A DNA stretch of 64,000 bases from Sporobolomyces roseus (lineage: Eukaryota > Basidiomycota > Microbotryomycetes > Sporidiobolales > Sporidiobolaceae). The first letter of the stretch is position 1. Each line of letters opens with the position of its first letter. Positions 47,844 to 60,005 of the stretch are shown here, piece by piece. The stretch lies in the NCBI GenBank assembly GCA_016617785.1, contig JADILM010000004.1, positions 1,240,001 to 1,304,000 of the forward strand. The letters run 5' to 3'. The position numbers and the translations under genes were made by a program. Below the pieces are notes generated by a model. The model ran no database searches. It saw only the letters and a program-made list of their open reading frames with translations, and was not told where the DNA came from.

Positions 47844-50005
47844 CTACGACGGAAGGCTACCCAAATTACCAAAATAATACACTTCTAGCAACACGACAGC
47901 ACTCGCGACAGTCTGTAACACCAGCAATACCGGTAGATTGAAAGCGGCAAACGATTTTTGTGAAACTTTGATCCCTTTTTGTCGCAAGATCGTTGACCAG
48001 AGTAATCCAGCTAGTGAAGCCGAGATTGTCCAGCTGAAGGCGCCGAGATTCGACGAGAGTGCGAGAGAATAGATGGCGCCTCGAAGGATCAAAGGGTCGG
48101 CGAGAACGTGAGGTGCTTGAGTGAAGGAAGGGGATCGGAGAATTTCGACGAAGAGGATAGTCGCTCCAATGTTGGTTCCGACGAGTGGACACAGTACGAA
48201 AGCGACAAAGTATCTGTCATCATCTGCCGGTTCTAATCAGCCGCGTGACGCTGTAGATGAGAAGAACGAGAAACTGACCCGACGAAAAACACTGTCGCAG
48301 CTGGATTGACGCAAATCTTGGCCAACCACCCAGCGAATACACTTGTCCATCCTAGAGTCGTGAGACCGCGACTCAACACGAACACTCCTCCTGCAAACAG
48401 CAGTAACGATAGAGGCAATCTCGATATCGTTGAAGTTGTCGTCGGGAACCTCTTGCAAGTCTTGTCCACCAAGTAAGGGAGCGACAATCTCCGACTCGAC
48501 TTGACGTTTGGAGTGACGACAGGTTGAGTCGGTACCTCCATCTCGATCTCCTCCGTCTCCTTGACATTCGGTTTCTTCCTCTCACTCCAGATATCCCTGA
48601 AAAAAGCAATCAATCCGGCAGGCATCGTCACCATCCAAACTTCTACTTTCCCATGTTTGACAAAACTCGTTCCTACGAGAGTTGCGAGAGTGACGAGGAG
48701 GAGAGTTGTGTGGAAGATCGCACCGTTCTTGTCGAGTAGAGCTGAGCGGGGTTCGATATCGGGCGGGAGAAGTTGAGATGGGATATAGCGAGGTCGTGAT
48801 GCGGAGGAAGAGGCTTTGTGAGCTGACGGAGGGTGTTTGAGAGTGAAGAGTGCGAGGAGTAGAGGGAAAGCGACGATTGCGCTGTCAGATGGGAACTTCA
48901 GCAAATACTTCCACGTGCATTCGGATGATTCGCAACTCACGCGATCACGGTAGGTACAAGGGTATAAGCAGTGAAACCCGTCAAGAAGTTGAGCTCCCAT
49001 GCCTGTGAAGAGGTTCATCAGGATGCTGTTCGCTCTGAACAGAGAGAGAATAAGATGTGCTCACTCCGGCGATCAAGATGTTTGTAGGATTACTCGACAC
49101 GAGTGCAGCACTCGCAATGTTTGCCGCGATGAACTGACTCATCGTCCACGCTCGAGGTTCTACGATTCCCGTCGTTTTCGTAAAACTGTCGCTCGCTCCA
49201 TTCTTTGATCAGCTTTTCACCCTTGCGAATCGAATGAGAGAGATCGACTCACTATGACAAGAAAGCTGTTCCCGATAATACGATTGGATCATTCCCGACG
49301 AGTACTCCAAAGAAGAACCAAAACGCATAAAGCACCGTCCATAACCTCAAACCACTCGCCGTCTTCTCTGCCCCCGGTGGACTATCCTTCGGAGTCCTCG
49401 CCGTCTTCTGCGAGATGTAGAACGCTAGCGCCCTCAATCCTCCTGTCGAATCCAACGCAGTCGAGATGTAGGCGAGGGAAATGAACAAGATTAAGACGTC
49501 GTATGGTCTTGCTCCTCCTTCTCCGACGATTCCTGCTCTCACTACGGATCCATCGATTGTGGTCGTGATCAAGAGGATCAAACAACCAATTATAGGCGCA
49601 GTTCGAAGATCCAATGGAATCGAGAGAGGTCGATCATAGAAATTGGGAGAAGGGGAAGGAGTACCTATGAGGGATAGACCAATCTTTGATTCAGAGTGAG
49701 CTGGTGGTAATGGGCGGGAAGTGGAAGGTGTCAGGGAGGTGGGAGAAGGGGAGGGAGGGGAGGTAGTAGAAGTTGTTTGAGGGAGATCAACGAGTCGTAA
49801 CAAGACTGCTAGCTTGAGGATAGGTCGACTGAATAGTTTAGGTAAAGGTATTCGTACACCATGCAAGATCAATCCCACTGTCGAGAATCCTAGTGCGTAA
49901 GAACGTGCGGTGCAAATGTTGAAGGAGATTGAACAGGAAGAACTTGCTCACTACGATATAAACCCCTAATCCAAACCCACTGAACCCATTCAATCCAGCC
50001 ACCAT
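47844..50005 (-). CDS. ArsB/citrate-type ion transporter (membrane protein)
   Basis: Multi-exon gene with about ten hydrophobic segments, for example PIIGCLILLITTTIDGSVV, YDVLILFISLAYISTALD, FWFFFGVLVGNDPIVLSGTA and FNLPVLLVLQTVASAVVLLE. The hallmark FIAANIASAALVSSNPTNIL belongs to the ion-transporter superfamily (ArsB, citrate and Na-dicarboxylate carriers); the later GTNIGATILFVEILRSP is the second inverted-repeat signature. Basidiomycete members of this family are mostly uncharacterised; the ion is not known. A cytoplasmic Ser/Thr/Pro loop follows the second segment and a basic loop lies mid-protein. Start taken as the ATG of MVAGLNGFSGFG; the first intron's exact ends do not settle cleanly in phase, so the N-terminus is uncertain. 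A MITE-like element sits 75 nt upstream. Confidence 0.8.
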
Positions 50006-50079
50006 TATCCTTACTGAAAGCGTTGGTCGAAAAAGTGAAGTGAAGAAAGAAGATAAAACTTTCTCGAACTCGGAATTCC

Positions 50080-50622
50080 CTAGGCTCGACACAAGCCTGT
50101 AATGTATTTATAATGAGAATTGGAAATTTGAACTCGTTTTACAGGCTTGTCGCAAAGTGGAGATTTTCTGGGGCAGTGCAGAGGAATGCGGCCCGCGTCT
50201 CGAATTCGAAAAATTATCTGCTCTTCAGCTACCTCTGGCGGTGCGGTGATGCTCGAGGAGGGAAGATGTGGTCGAAGTGATACTCTCAGCCGCAGGACAA
50301 GTGCATAGGAGTGCTGACGGGGTCGCAACGAAGAGTTCAAATTTTGCCCTGAGATTTCGAGCGGTTCAAAACGAAATTTTTCTGGCGTTCTACCCCCCTA
50401 GGACAGATCGTCTTTGGCGAGATAGGAGATAGAGATATCAAGATACTCTTAAGCGAACTTTCAAGTCAAAAGAGTTGTTGTGAGACGAAGGAGGAGGTGC
50501 CAAAGTAGGCTGCACTCCCCTCCAAAATCTCCACTTTGCGACAAGCCTGTAGAATCACCATCTTTTTTTTTCGCATTTCATCATTACATTTGGTGATTAC
50601 AGCAGGCTTGTGTCGAGCCTAG
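50080..50622. mobile_element. Fold-back MITE-like element with hairpin ends
   Basis: 543 nt. Both ends carry the inverted terminal repeat CTAGGCTCGACACAAGCCTG, flanked on each side by GAATTCC (50073-50079 and 50623-50629), a likely 7-nt target duplication; 5 or 8 nt are also possible because the site is palindromic. Each end is itself a hairpin: ACAAGCCTGTAA pairs with TTACAGGCTTGT on the left and a near match on the right. Just inside, a 27-nt perfect inverted repeat links 50141-50167 with 50524-50550. There is no transposase frame; the inner part is unlike the flanks. It lies between the transporter start and the TRAPPC12-like stop, so it may affect both. Confidence 0.85.
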
Positions 50623-50671
50623 GAATTCCCCGTCTCTCGCAGTCTTCGCATCAAATCGTTCTCCGCAAGGT

Positions 50672-52524
50672 TCAAATTGCAAGTTTGAAACATTTCGGAT
50701 CCAAACCCTGACCACCCAATTCTGCCGCTATCCGTAACAACCTCACTTTGTGCACACTAGCATCCTCGGTTCTCAACTCGAGAGCTGTTGCAAGGTTGAA
50801 AACGATGGTTTCATTTGAATAGCCGAGAGAGGGATCTGATGCGAGTAGGCGATGGAGGAGTTCGATCGCCTAAGAGGAGAGTCAAAGTAGCTTTAGCAAT
50901 ATGAGGGCGGCAAATTTGAGAGTAGAAAGAAAAGAAACGAACCTCGTCGAGTTTAGCAGCGTAGAGTAGAACGACCGCTAGATTGTTCATGGACTGTATC
51001 GGAGAACAGAGTCATCAGTGACGCTCGAAATGGCCGTTCGAGTCCGAAAGCAACTCACCTCAAAGTCTTCTTGGTCCTCCTCAATCAACGACCTCAACAA
51101 TTCTTCCGCATTCTTCCAATCCCCTTTCCCGACGTACTCCAGCGCTCTCGATCTCCTCCCTTCTCGTTCCAACTGCGGACCCGGACTGTTTGTCGACGAT
51201 GAAAGAGATTCGAGGTCCCCAGTTGAGAAATGCATTCTCGCCAGTGACCGCAGGATGGCTGGAGTGGGTGGAGAGGATCCTTTCAGCAATGAAACCGCAC
51301 TGCGCTCATTCTACACATCTCGAAATTCGTCGGCTCCGAAACGAACGAGCGAGGGAGTGAGATGAGCTAACCTTTATTTCACTCAAGAATCTCGCCAGGA
51401 TCAATCCCATTTCCTCTATTCTACCTTTCCACACGTCCGAATCCCCATGACTAGCTCCCTTCTTACACCTCCAGTATTTAGTCTTGCTAGTTATGATCAA
51501 GCTAGTCAATAGCTCGACACTCTCAGATTTGTTCCCCAACAATCCAGGCAAAACTGCTGAGTAGAGGTAGAGTGAGAAAGAGATCTCTGGGTGAATGGTC
51601 GAATTCGTGATAGAGTTGGAGGCAATAGAGGCGGGAAGGAGAAGTGAAGGTGGGAGGAGTCGTTGGATTCGAGTGAGTTCGTGTGAGAGGGGAAGAAGGA
51701 GTTGAAGGCGCAAGAGAGCGTAGAAACGAAGTGACCAATGCTGTGAGGTGCAAAAGACCGTCATCAGCGCCGAGCTTCATATGACTAGCTTCTGACGCTC
51801 ACCTGTAGGATATGGGAAGTGTTTCGAGGTGAAGAATGAATGATTGTATCTTGACAGAATCGAGCTACTGCTCTCCAATTCCTCGCAGACTGCATCATGA
51901 GATATTTATTCAGTCTCGATCCACACTTGTGAGGACAAATGAGAGGACGCACGATCAGTTCGTCAAGAGTCTGACCGTGAAAATTCCCGGAAAGGTCTCG
52001 TTGAGGTCTCTGATTTGCGGGTAGATACCTCTCGAGTAACGCTGACAGAGGATCATCCTGTGGACTCAGAATCCTACTCCTCAGTGGTTGCGTGCTCTGA
52101 AAAGGGGAAGTAGACGCACGTTAGGGAGTGAAACGAAGAGATCTGGCGAGTTGAGACCTTCTATAAACAGCTCGTCTCCAGCTTCTACAGCTTGAGGCGG
52201 TCCCGGTAGCTCTTTCGAAGGTTTCGCTTGATGTTGCGGTCTCGTTACGAACGCAGCTTGACCTTGTAGCTGACTGAGCGACTCTGAGAGCGTAATTTGA
52301 GGTCGTGACGAAGTGCTCCTCGCTGGTGAACCGCTAGTCGAGCTTTCCATCGACGTGGATAGATCTCTTGATTGTTCTACAGTCGGAAATGAAGCTGTGC
52401 GAGGTGGTTGTAGAGCGGGGGAAGCGATTCGAGATGAAGCGATTGAGGAAGATGCGGGAGATGGTGAAGAGCTGTAAAGGTTCCGTTGATTTGGGTCAAG
52501 TAGTTCGGCGTTGTACGCGTCCAT
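50672..52524 (-). CDS. TRAPP complex subunit TRAPPC12 homologue (TPR protein)
   Basis: About seven exons. The first, 52120..52524, is Ser/Pro-rich and disordered. The following exons form a helical solenoid, including SARNWRAVARFCQDTIIHSS, HWSLRFYALLRLQLLLPLSH, RALEYVGKGDWKNAEELLRS and SMNNLAVVLLYAAKLDEAIE. The C-terminus ETIVFNLATALELRTEDA ... LDPKCFKLAI matches the last TPR-like part of TRAPPC12. TRAPPC12 belongs to the TRAPPIII tethering complex that activates Rab1/Ypt1 in ER-Golgi and autophagy traffic. Intron starting at 50942 (minus) has a GTTCGT donor. The identity is from pattern memory of the C-terminal segment, so moderate. Confidence 0.72.
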
Positions 52525-52772
52525 AGCTAGCTATCAGGGTGAACTACTCGAGGTGTAGGAGTGCGAGAAAGGTTCAAGTTCAACGTCTCTCTTGCTTTCC
52601 CTTCTCACTCTCACTACACTACATTCAAAGCCTCAAGACCACCTTCACACTCTTTCAGATCAGTACAACAGTAGATCGACGCGTCAAGCCACCGATCCCC
52701 ACCTCTCTCTGCAGCAGTTTCGACCTCGCGTCGCCTTTTCTTTTCTTTTCTCCTTTCCTCCTTCCCTTCCCT
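52525..52772. promoter_or_regulatory. Bidirectional promoter, TRAPPC12-like / RTC4-like
   Basis: 248 nt between divergent ATGs, with CT-rich tracts on the + strand near 52725-52770 just before the RTC4-like start. Confidence 0.5.
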
Positions 52773-55700
52773 ATGTATTCAGGAGCTCGAGGATCGAATC
52801 GGCCATTCAAGCCACCTTCTAAACTGCCCGACAAGCCAAGTGCTGTTCCTATCCCTATCGGTGTTCCGCGAGAAGGAGGACGATCTGAATTCGACCGAGA
52901 TTACTCCTCGCCCGGTCACGGGAACAAGCAGAATAACGGAAGAAATGGATACCAGAATAACGGGGGAGGTCATCGATCGCAGGGTGGAAACGGGAGTCGA
53001 AGTTCGAGTCCTCACAAGAAACATCATCATTCTTCCTCTTCCTCTTCACAACATTCGAGTCAACGGAATCATCCCAACTCGAGCACTAGGGGCAATTGGA
53101 ACGGTGGAGGGTCAGAGGGATTTGCGTTTGCGTCGGCTACGGAGGCAGCTTATACCGAGGGAGCATACGATCCACTAGGTCGCGAGTCGAAAGCGCCGGA
53201 GAAGGACTATCAGGTCAGCGATTTCGGTTTCGACAAGACGAAATCAAAGCTTGTGAAGAATTGGTCGAAGAAAGGCCCCGAGATGATTGCGCAACAGACA
53301 GAGAAGGAGAGGAAACGGAAAGAAGCTGAGAAAGCGGCAGTGGACAGGAAACGGGACGAGGACAAGATCAAGGAGAAGGACCTGCAAATAGCGGAACGAT
53401 CGCAAAGAGAAGATAGGGAACGTCAAGAGGAGAAGAGACGGCGACTGAACTCGAGCTCTTCCTCGACCAAACTCGCTTCGACCTCGACCTCGACTTCTAC
53501 TGCTTCGACCTCCACTAAGACAGTCACCTCAATGTACGAATCCAAACACCTGAACCTCCCGAACCTCGTCGATGCAGCTCCAGCACCGGATCTGTCGAAA
53601 TCCCGGGATTTCCTCGCTCAGATGGAGGCGACGAACGAGAGAAAGAAGCAGAAGAAGGATTCGAAGGAGATCGTTTTGAGCGATGATGAGGTGGACGATT
53701 CGTTCGCACTAGGAGTCGTGACGTTACCGGTCAAGGAGAAGAGGGATAAAGGCAAAGGGAAAGAGAAGGAGCGGGAAAAGAGTACGAGGGAAGAAGCGTG
53801 AGTCTCGGTCTGCGTCAGCCTTCACACTTAGTCGCTGATAGTATGTCCTCGGCCTCACAGTGAGTCGAGTAAGAAGTCTGGTAACCTCATCGGAAAGTTC
53901 AGGAAGAACGATGGATTCGTATCTTCGCCTCCGAAGAAGACGAAGATGGGTAATACGATCATCAGTTCCTCCTCGTGCGTTCTCTCTCCTCTTCGCATCG
54001 GGACTGTTCCATACTGATCCTTTTTCAGGTCCAATCCGAATAGTTCATCAACCAAACAAAAAGCTCCCAAACCTGCTCGACAAGCTTCGCCGACTCTCGG
54101 GGAGCAATTTGCACAGATACAAGAAGCCGCCGAGATGGATGCCGAGATTGCACGAGCGGACGAGAAAGCGAAGCGGGAGAAAGAGAGAGCGTTGAAGAAG
54201 TTGCGGAAGGAGGAGGATGGCGACAGTGATATCGAAGTGGTTGAATCGACTGGAGAGGGAACGGAAGAGAAAGGCAAAGGGAAGGAAAAGGCACCGGAAG
54301 TCGATGTGTTAGCTCATCTGGAGGAGTTCAGGAAGAAGAAGTTGCTGGCGATGCCGCAAAGAGAGAAAACTCCTGATGAATTGCTCGACACTCAACGTTC
54401 GTCCATTCTTCCTTTCTTCTTACTGACCAAGACGATTCGCTGATACCCTCGATGTCCGATACAGATGTCGAGATCGATCCTTCGACACTTTGTCCCTTCT
54501 GCGATTCTCTCTTACCCACTCACCCCTCTGCCCGCCTAACCTCCCTCAAAGACTATCTCCTGTCCCGTCCCCACATCGAGCCTCGAACTTCAATCCGCAA
54601 TCGCAAAGCCAAGTACCTGCCGATTGTACAAATTGCAAGTTTCTGTCAGCTTCACAAAATCGAGACGACTCTGATTCCGGAGGGAAGGAAGAAAGGGTAC
54701 CCCATGACTATTGATTGGGATGGCTTACCTGGGTACGTCTTGATCTTTTCACTGATCCTTCCTCCCCTTGTGAGCGAATGCTGATCGATGAAGCTTCTCG
54801 AGTACAGTCGAATCGAAACATCAATCGCTCCTCGTCTTTCGAACGTCATTCTTGGTGAAGCTCCTAGCAGCTTCTTGGATCGAGCGAAACGGGATTGGGA
54901 GAAGAATGGAGGGTTCAAGAGGACGGGTGTCACAGCGGAATGGGATTCGTTTCATTTCGAAGAACCTGGATAGTGAGCTACAATTTTCTCTCTCAATCTG
55001 CTCTCTTGCAATCAACTAATCGGTTCCAAAATCACCTAGCTACGGCCCTCGGGGTTTCGAACTCATTCACTCGACCCTTCGACAGCTGTTCACCGTCGAT
55101 CAACCCCTTCTCACTCCCTCCAACATCGGCGAACTCTCTTCAGATTACTATCTCCGACGAGTTCTCGTACCCGAAACTGCGCTCGAACTCATCCGCCTCG
55201 ACCTGAAGCTCGATCGATCAACTGAAAGTATGGCGAAAGCTACGAAAGTGTTGGAAGAATCTCGAGCGTTCGGAAAGGCAGCTCATGGAATCGTCGAGGA
55301 TCTGAAGAAGGAACACGCGAGCGCGAAGGAAGAGGAACGGATCAAACAACAGAGGAAGGAACAAGAGCGGATAGACAAGATCAAACGGGAGAAAGAGGAG
55401 CGAGAAGCGGAGGAACGGAGGGAACTCGAGGAGGAAGAGGCGAGACTCGCAGCGGAACTGGCGGCAGCTCCTCAGTTCCGGAAACCTAAGGCACTCGCTC
55501 AACTCTCACAGCCGAAATCTTCGAATCCTTCGACGTCTGCTCCCGCTTCTTCAGCATCGAACGCTTCTTCTTCCTCTACCAAGAAACGCCCTCGATCTCC
55601 CGACTTGAACGATCTCGCCGATCTCGATGAGGAACCCGCTGTCAAATCCAAACCTAAAGCGAAGACTCAGCCAACTCTCGGAGGAGGAGGAGGATCCATC

Positions 55701-56300
55701 ACTTCTCAGCCCTCGGTTCTCGCATTCCTCAGCAGAACGGCTTTGACGAAGGAAGATCTCGGAAAGGACTCCACGAAACCTTCTACCTCGACATCAAGTT
55801 CGACCAAGGAGAAGAGCAAGAAAGAAGGCAAGCAACCTATCATTCTCGACTCCTCTTCCGATTCAGACGATCTCGAAATAACTTCGACAGCGAAGAACGA
55901 GAAGAAGAAGCTGAAACGTCGAGCGTCTTCGCCCGAGAAGAGGAAACGATCATCTTCACCAGACAAGATCAACTCGAAGGAGAAGGAGAAGGAGAAGAGA
56001 CGAAGAGCTTCTTCACCGACCGGTTCTCCCAAAAAGAAAAGCAAATCCTCCTCATCGACTGTTCCGATTACCGATCAAACGAACTCCCTTTCCGCCCGAT
56101 CGAAACTCAGAGACGCCTTGGCTTCATCGGATTTGGAAGAGGAGATTGAAACGAATTTCAAGGAGAAGAACCTGAAAGCGAAAGCGAGAAAGACGAAGGA
56201 GAAGAGGAGTACAGCGGCAAAGAAGGCGATACAGAGGAAGAAGGATGAGAAGAAGGGGGACAAGTACAAGGGAGACGCTGATTCAAGCGATAGTGATTGA
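52773..56300 (+). CDS. RTC4-like domain nuclear protein
   Basis: Six exons (52773..53797, 53861..53974, 54029..54396, 54465..54732, 54808..54972, 55040..56300), 1066 aa. Only the middle is folded: CPFCDSLLPTHPSARLTSLK, then FCQLHKIETTLIPEGRKKGY, PMTIDWDGLP, EEPGYYGPRGFELIHSTLRQ and RRVLVPETALELIRLDL. This follows the RTC4-like domain, named for yeast Rtc4 (restriction of telomere capping 4), whose molecular role is unclear. The first about 500 residues are Ser/Gly/Asn-rich, with a charged coiled coil (TEKERKRKEAEKAAVDRKRD). The C-terminal about 360 residues are Lys/Glu/Ser-rich with many KKR-type nuclear signals. Four exons make up the domain, so single-exon searches would miss it. The third intron has a GTTCGT donor. 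Confidence 0.8.
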
Positions 56301-56508
56301 TTGTACGAGGGAGGGGAAAGGAGGTCGTTGAGTTCGTTTTTGTTTTCCGTGCATTTTCGTTTCTATGTTTCGTAACTTGCATTTCTTGATCTCTCTCGTT
56401 TCACAACCCCTCTCTCTCCATCTGTCCGAACGACGAGAGGTTTGCAGTGCAATGTGAGAGGGGAGAAATCAACAACAAGAGGGAAAAACGAAACAGGGAT
56501 AACCAAGA

Positions 56509-59500
56509 TTAGACAGCTTGAGCCATGAGATCGAAACAATGCGATTCGAGTTCCTGCCACCCTACTCCGGTTCTGACTAATACTTTCTTCTCCCCTTTCT
56601 TCGCTCGAGGTCCGACCCGATCAATCAATTTCAACATGACTGCTTTCCTCTGATCGACGACCGGATTTAATCCAAACGAATACCTCGCCGTGTTGGTTCG
56701 TTCGGATTGATCTGCTTGTTGTCGAGTCAAGGGTGGGTCGATTCGTTCGACGTACAATCCGAGGGGCAGGGAATTGATGATTTCTGAAACTGCCTTGTCG
56801 AGGGGATCGAGTGGATTCGGTCGATAGGCTGATGCAGTAGATTCTCCGTTCGGTAGAGGTGAGAATGCACCGGCACGATTATAAGCGAGAGAAGAAGGAG
56901 GTCGAGAAGATGAAGTAGGTCCTCCTATTGCTCGAGGGGTCAAATCTTGCGATGCTCGATAATTCGACGGCATACGGGGAACTGGCGGAGGTCGAACGTT
57001 CGCGAGTCGCTGTGCGTGAGCCATGAGGTTCGGTTCGGGAGTTTGGCCGCGGTAATGGAAAGCTGAGGAGGAGGTCGCAGAGGGGGAAGGCGACACCGCT
57101 CGGGAAGGACTGAGAGTGCCTGCTGTCGGCAGTAGAGATGCGGAGGAGGATCGAGGCATTCGGAAAGAGGAGGGACCGGTTGAGCGATTCAGGGAGTAAC
57201 GAGCAGAGGCGAGAGGTGGACGAGATGAGCGTTGCGCACTTGAAGCGATGGAAGGAGGAGATGAAGCCATTCGTTGCATGAGACTCGTCGTATCGGGATT
57301 GTCGTAAGCTGAATAAGGTGTTGTACTCCTCGGACGAATGACAGATGAAGGTCGAGGGATCCGACTCGGTGTCGAAGGTCTATCTCTGACTGCCGAGGAA
57401 GCGTCCGAGAATGCTGGAGAGACTGGTCGAGCTCCACTATAAGATCTTGACATTGAAGAGTTCATCGACATTCGAGAAGAAGATCGAAGTCCAATCGCAG
57501 AGTTTCGTCCACTCCGTGTCGCGAGTGGTGTACCTCCTCCTCCAGGTCTTCCGTTACCGAGCACTGACTGACTCAATGTCTCGCGTTCCTCGTCTGTACG
57601 TTTCGCTGAAGGGTTCCATCTTGGTCGTTCAGCGAGGGAAGGAGCGGGCATCGGCATGGGAGAAATCGCTCTTCTCGGTATCGGCGTTGGTCTACCACTC
57701 CCACTCACCCCAAACAGATTCGACGCTGTTGAACCATGACTTGCTGATAGAGCAGATGCGCTCCTTCGATGACTAAGTGAAGGCGGTCGAGGTTGAGGGG
57801 TTTGAGGTGGTGGAGAAGATGGAGAATTGTTTGAACCGCTAACGAACCGCTTGAGACTCTTCGGTGGTCGAGGTGGAGTAGGTTTCACACCACCCAAACT
57901 CGATGTCGAAGGTGAAGACGACCCCGAAGTTGCGCTAGTCGAAGGAAGCATGGCGGAAGAAGAAGGGGAAGTGTAAGATTGAGATTGTCTGAATCGTTCA
58001 GGTCTCGTCGGGGTCGAAGTCGGACTGATCTTGTTTGCGAGTCGTCGAAGAGGTGAGATCCTTCCAGCTGGAGAGCTCTTCGGTGGTGTCAGAGTACTGC
58101 CAAACTCTGCACTCCTTTTCGATTTCTCCACATCCTTCTCCTTTTCCTTAACTTCATCTGGTCCAGCCGCCTCCTTCAACATGTCTTCGACACCTTTCAT
58201 TTCTTGTTCGGCTCTTCCGATCCTCTCTTGTAACTCTCTCCACCTCGATTTCATCTCTGAGTACCGTCTCAACACCTCTCCATTCTTCGTACTTCGATCT
58301 GAAATCCCTTTCCCGAGTATCTTGAGGACTCGATCGCACGCTGGAGAGTAGTACTTGACTTTTGCATGTAGACTTCGATGTAGAGCGACAAAGGAGGAGA
58401 GGAGAGGCTGAATGTCGGCTGGAGGGAGTTGATGGGAAGAGGTCGAGAAGGAGGAGAGACTACTTGCGCTCGTACTTGCAGGTAGTCGACTCGAGTCGGA
58501 AGTCGTCGAAGAACTCGAGCGTCCTTTCCGTCGATTGACATCCCAAACGAATTGGTGAGATTGATTGAGAATCTTTTCGAGCGAAACCATCATGTCTTCG
58601 GCTTGTTTGATCACGCTGTTGAATACGACCAGCCATTTGTCTTCTTTCATCTCTTCTCCGAGCATCTGTAGGATGTTTGGAAACAATTAGTGAGCCGAGA
58701 TCACTAGGTGAAATTGAGCAAATACCTACATCTGCATCTTTCTGAATTCCATTCCATTCCTCCAATGTTGACTTCCATTTCTCCTTCAAGAAGTACACTT
58801 CACTCGACTCGTTCCCTGATTCGGAAGCTTCGAGAACGGGTTTGACTTGACTTTCGATATCTTTAAACTCCTGAAAATTCTCAATCATGGACATCAGCGC
58901 TCCGTTTCCAGTCGCACTGACTTCGAGACGAGGACTCACCTTTCGAACCTCATCTAATCTCGCATCGAGTTTCATTAATGCCTTGTCCATCTCGCTCACT
59001 GTCGAGAATCCATCCCCTTCTTTCGCAGGCTGAGATGTCGAAGGTCTACTCGAGCTCGTATGTCGCAGTTCCTGCCCTCCTCCAACACGAGAATTCAGCG
59101 GTATGCGCTAAGACTGAGCTCTCGTGCTTGAACGAACCTGAATTTCGAAGATCAAAGTTGAAACTTCTTGAATAGTCATCGATAGCTCCGTGATCGCTGA
59201 TGAAACCGCCAATAAGGCTAGCTCACTGTGAGAAGATCAATGAGCATCGATCAGTACCTTTGCCCGAGCAGATTCGCTAGACCCAGATCGACTCACTCGC
59301 GAGACGTTGTCCGTTGTCGTCCATTCTCCTTCGTCCTCTCTGCTTGACCATTCTCCATATCCCTCTTCCTGTTCTCCTGCATCCCTAAGAGACCTAGTGA
59401 GCTCCCGTCGTCCTCCTCCTCACTTCCCTTTCTCCCCTCAAAGTTGACTGATTCCTCCACACTCTTGGCTTGTTTCGCACGCGTTCTCCTCCCTAACGGA

Positions 59501-59811
59501 CTCTCACCTTGCCCTCCATGACTATTGACTGAATCGCGTAACGATAGCCCACCCAACTGAGCGAGTAATTGAGAAGTAGGTGATTCTTCTCCTTGTGGAT
59601 TCAAGGGAGTCGTTCGTGTGGGAGGGGTACGAAGTGGTGTTTGATTCGTTGAGGATGGTGGTGAAGAAGAAGAACTTGAACTGTGGGAAGAGAATTGAGA
59701 GAGGTGAAAGGTTGGATGATGACGGTTTTTTGGAAGAGGGAGAAAAGGGAGGGAAGGGGGAACTCACGTAGAGGGAAAGACTGATCGTGCACTCGTCAGG
59801 AAACGTGACAT
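56509..59811 (-). CDS. KAR9: Karyogamy protein Kar9-like, spindle positioning
   Basis: Six exons, complement(56509..58665, 58730..58870, 58940..59071, 59138..59225, 59297..59680, 59768..59811), 981 aa. The N-terminal helical region resembles Kar9: DELALLAVSSAITELSMTIQ, MDKALMKLDARLDEVRKEFK, DKWLVVFNSVIKQAEDMMVS. A long Ser/Pro/Arg-rich region follows, with PTPPRPPKSLKRF and many S-R-x-P-type motifs, including SRIPRPSS, which is close to the SxIP motif that binds EB1/Bim1. The C-terminal about 115 residues (NPLDPLDKAVSEIINSLPLG ... VLVRTGVGWQELE) look like a small folded, possibly GAS2-type, microtubule-binding domain. Kar9 links microtubule plus ends to myosin V for spindle orientation and nuclear fusion. 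The 69-nt intron 58871-58939 is in frame and stopless. Another intron (59137) begins GTTCGT. Confidence 0.8.
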
Positions 59812-60005
59812 GTACTCTCTTTACAATTGAGTAAGCGAGAAACGAGAGGAGGAGGGGAAGAAATAGTTGAAGGGGGAACGCGCAGCGAGTTGACTGAGGA
59901 AAAATCTCGCTAAGTTGGATTTCGCAAAGTTCCTCTTTCGTAGGCAGAATCGTTTCGCATTTCGTTATAGGATACATTAAAAAGAAACAGATACATAAGG
60001 AAAGT
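59812..60005. promoter_or_regulatory. KAR9 upstream region
   Basis: 194 nt between the KAR9 start and the stop of the TPR gene upstream on the same strand. Contains two GCGAAA-type repeats on the minus strand; meaning unknown. Confidence 0.35.

Noticed and set aside
50080..50340. 86-aa minus-strand frame in the MITE-like element as a transposase remnant
   Set aside because: No DDE or other catalytic motif, biased by the palindromic ends, and interrupted by hairpin sequence.
50080..50622. Helitron
   Set aside because: It has inverted ends and an apparent target duplication, which Helitrons lack.
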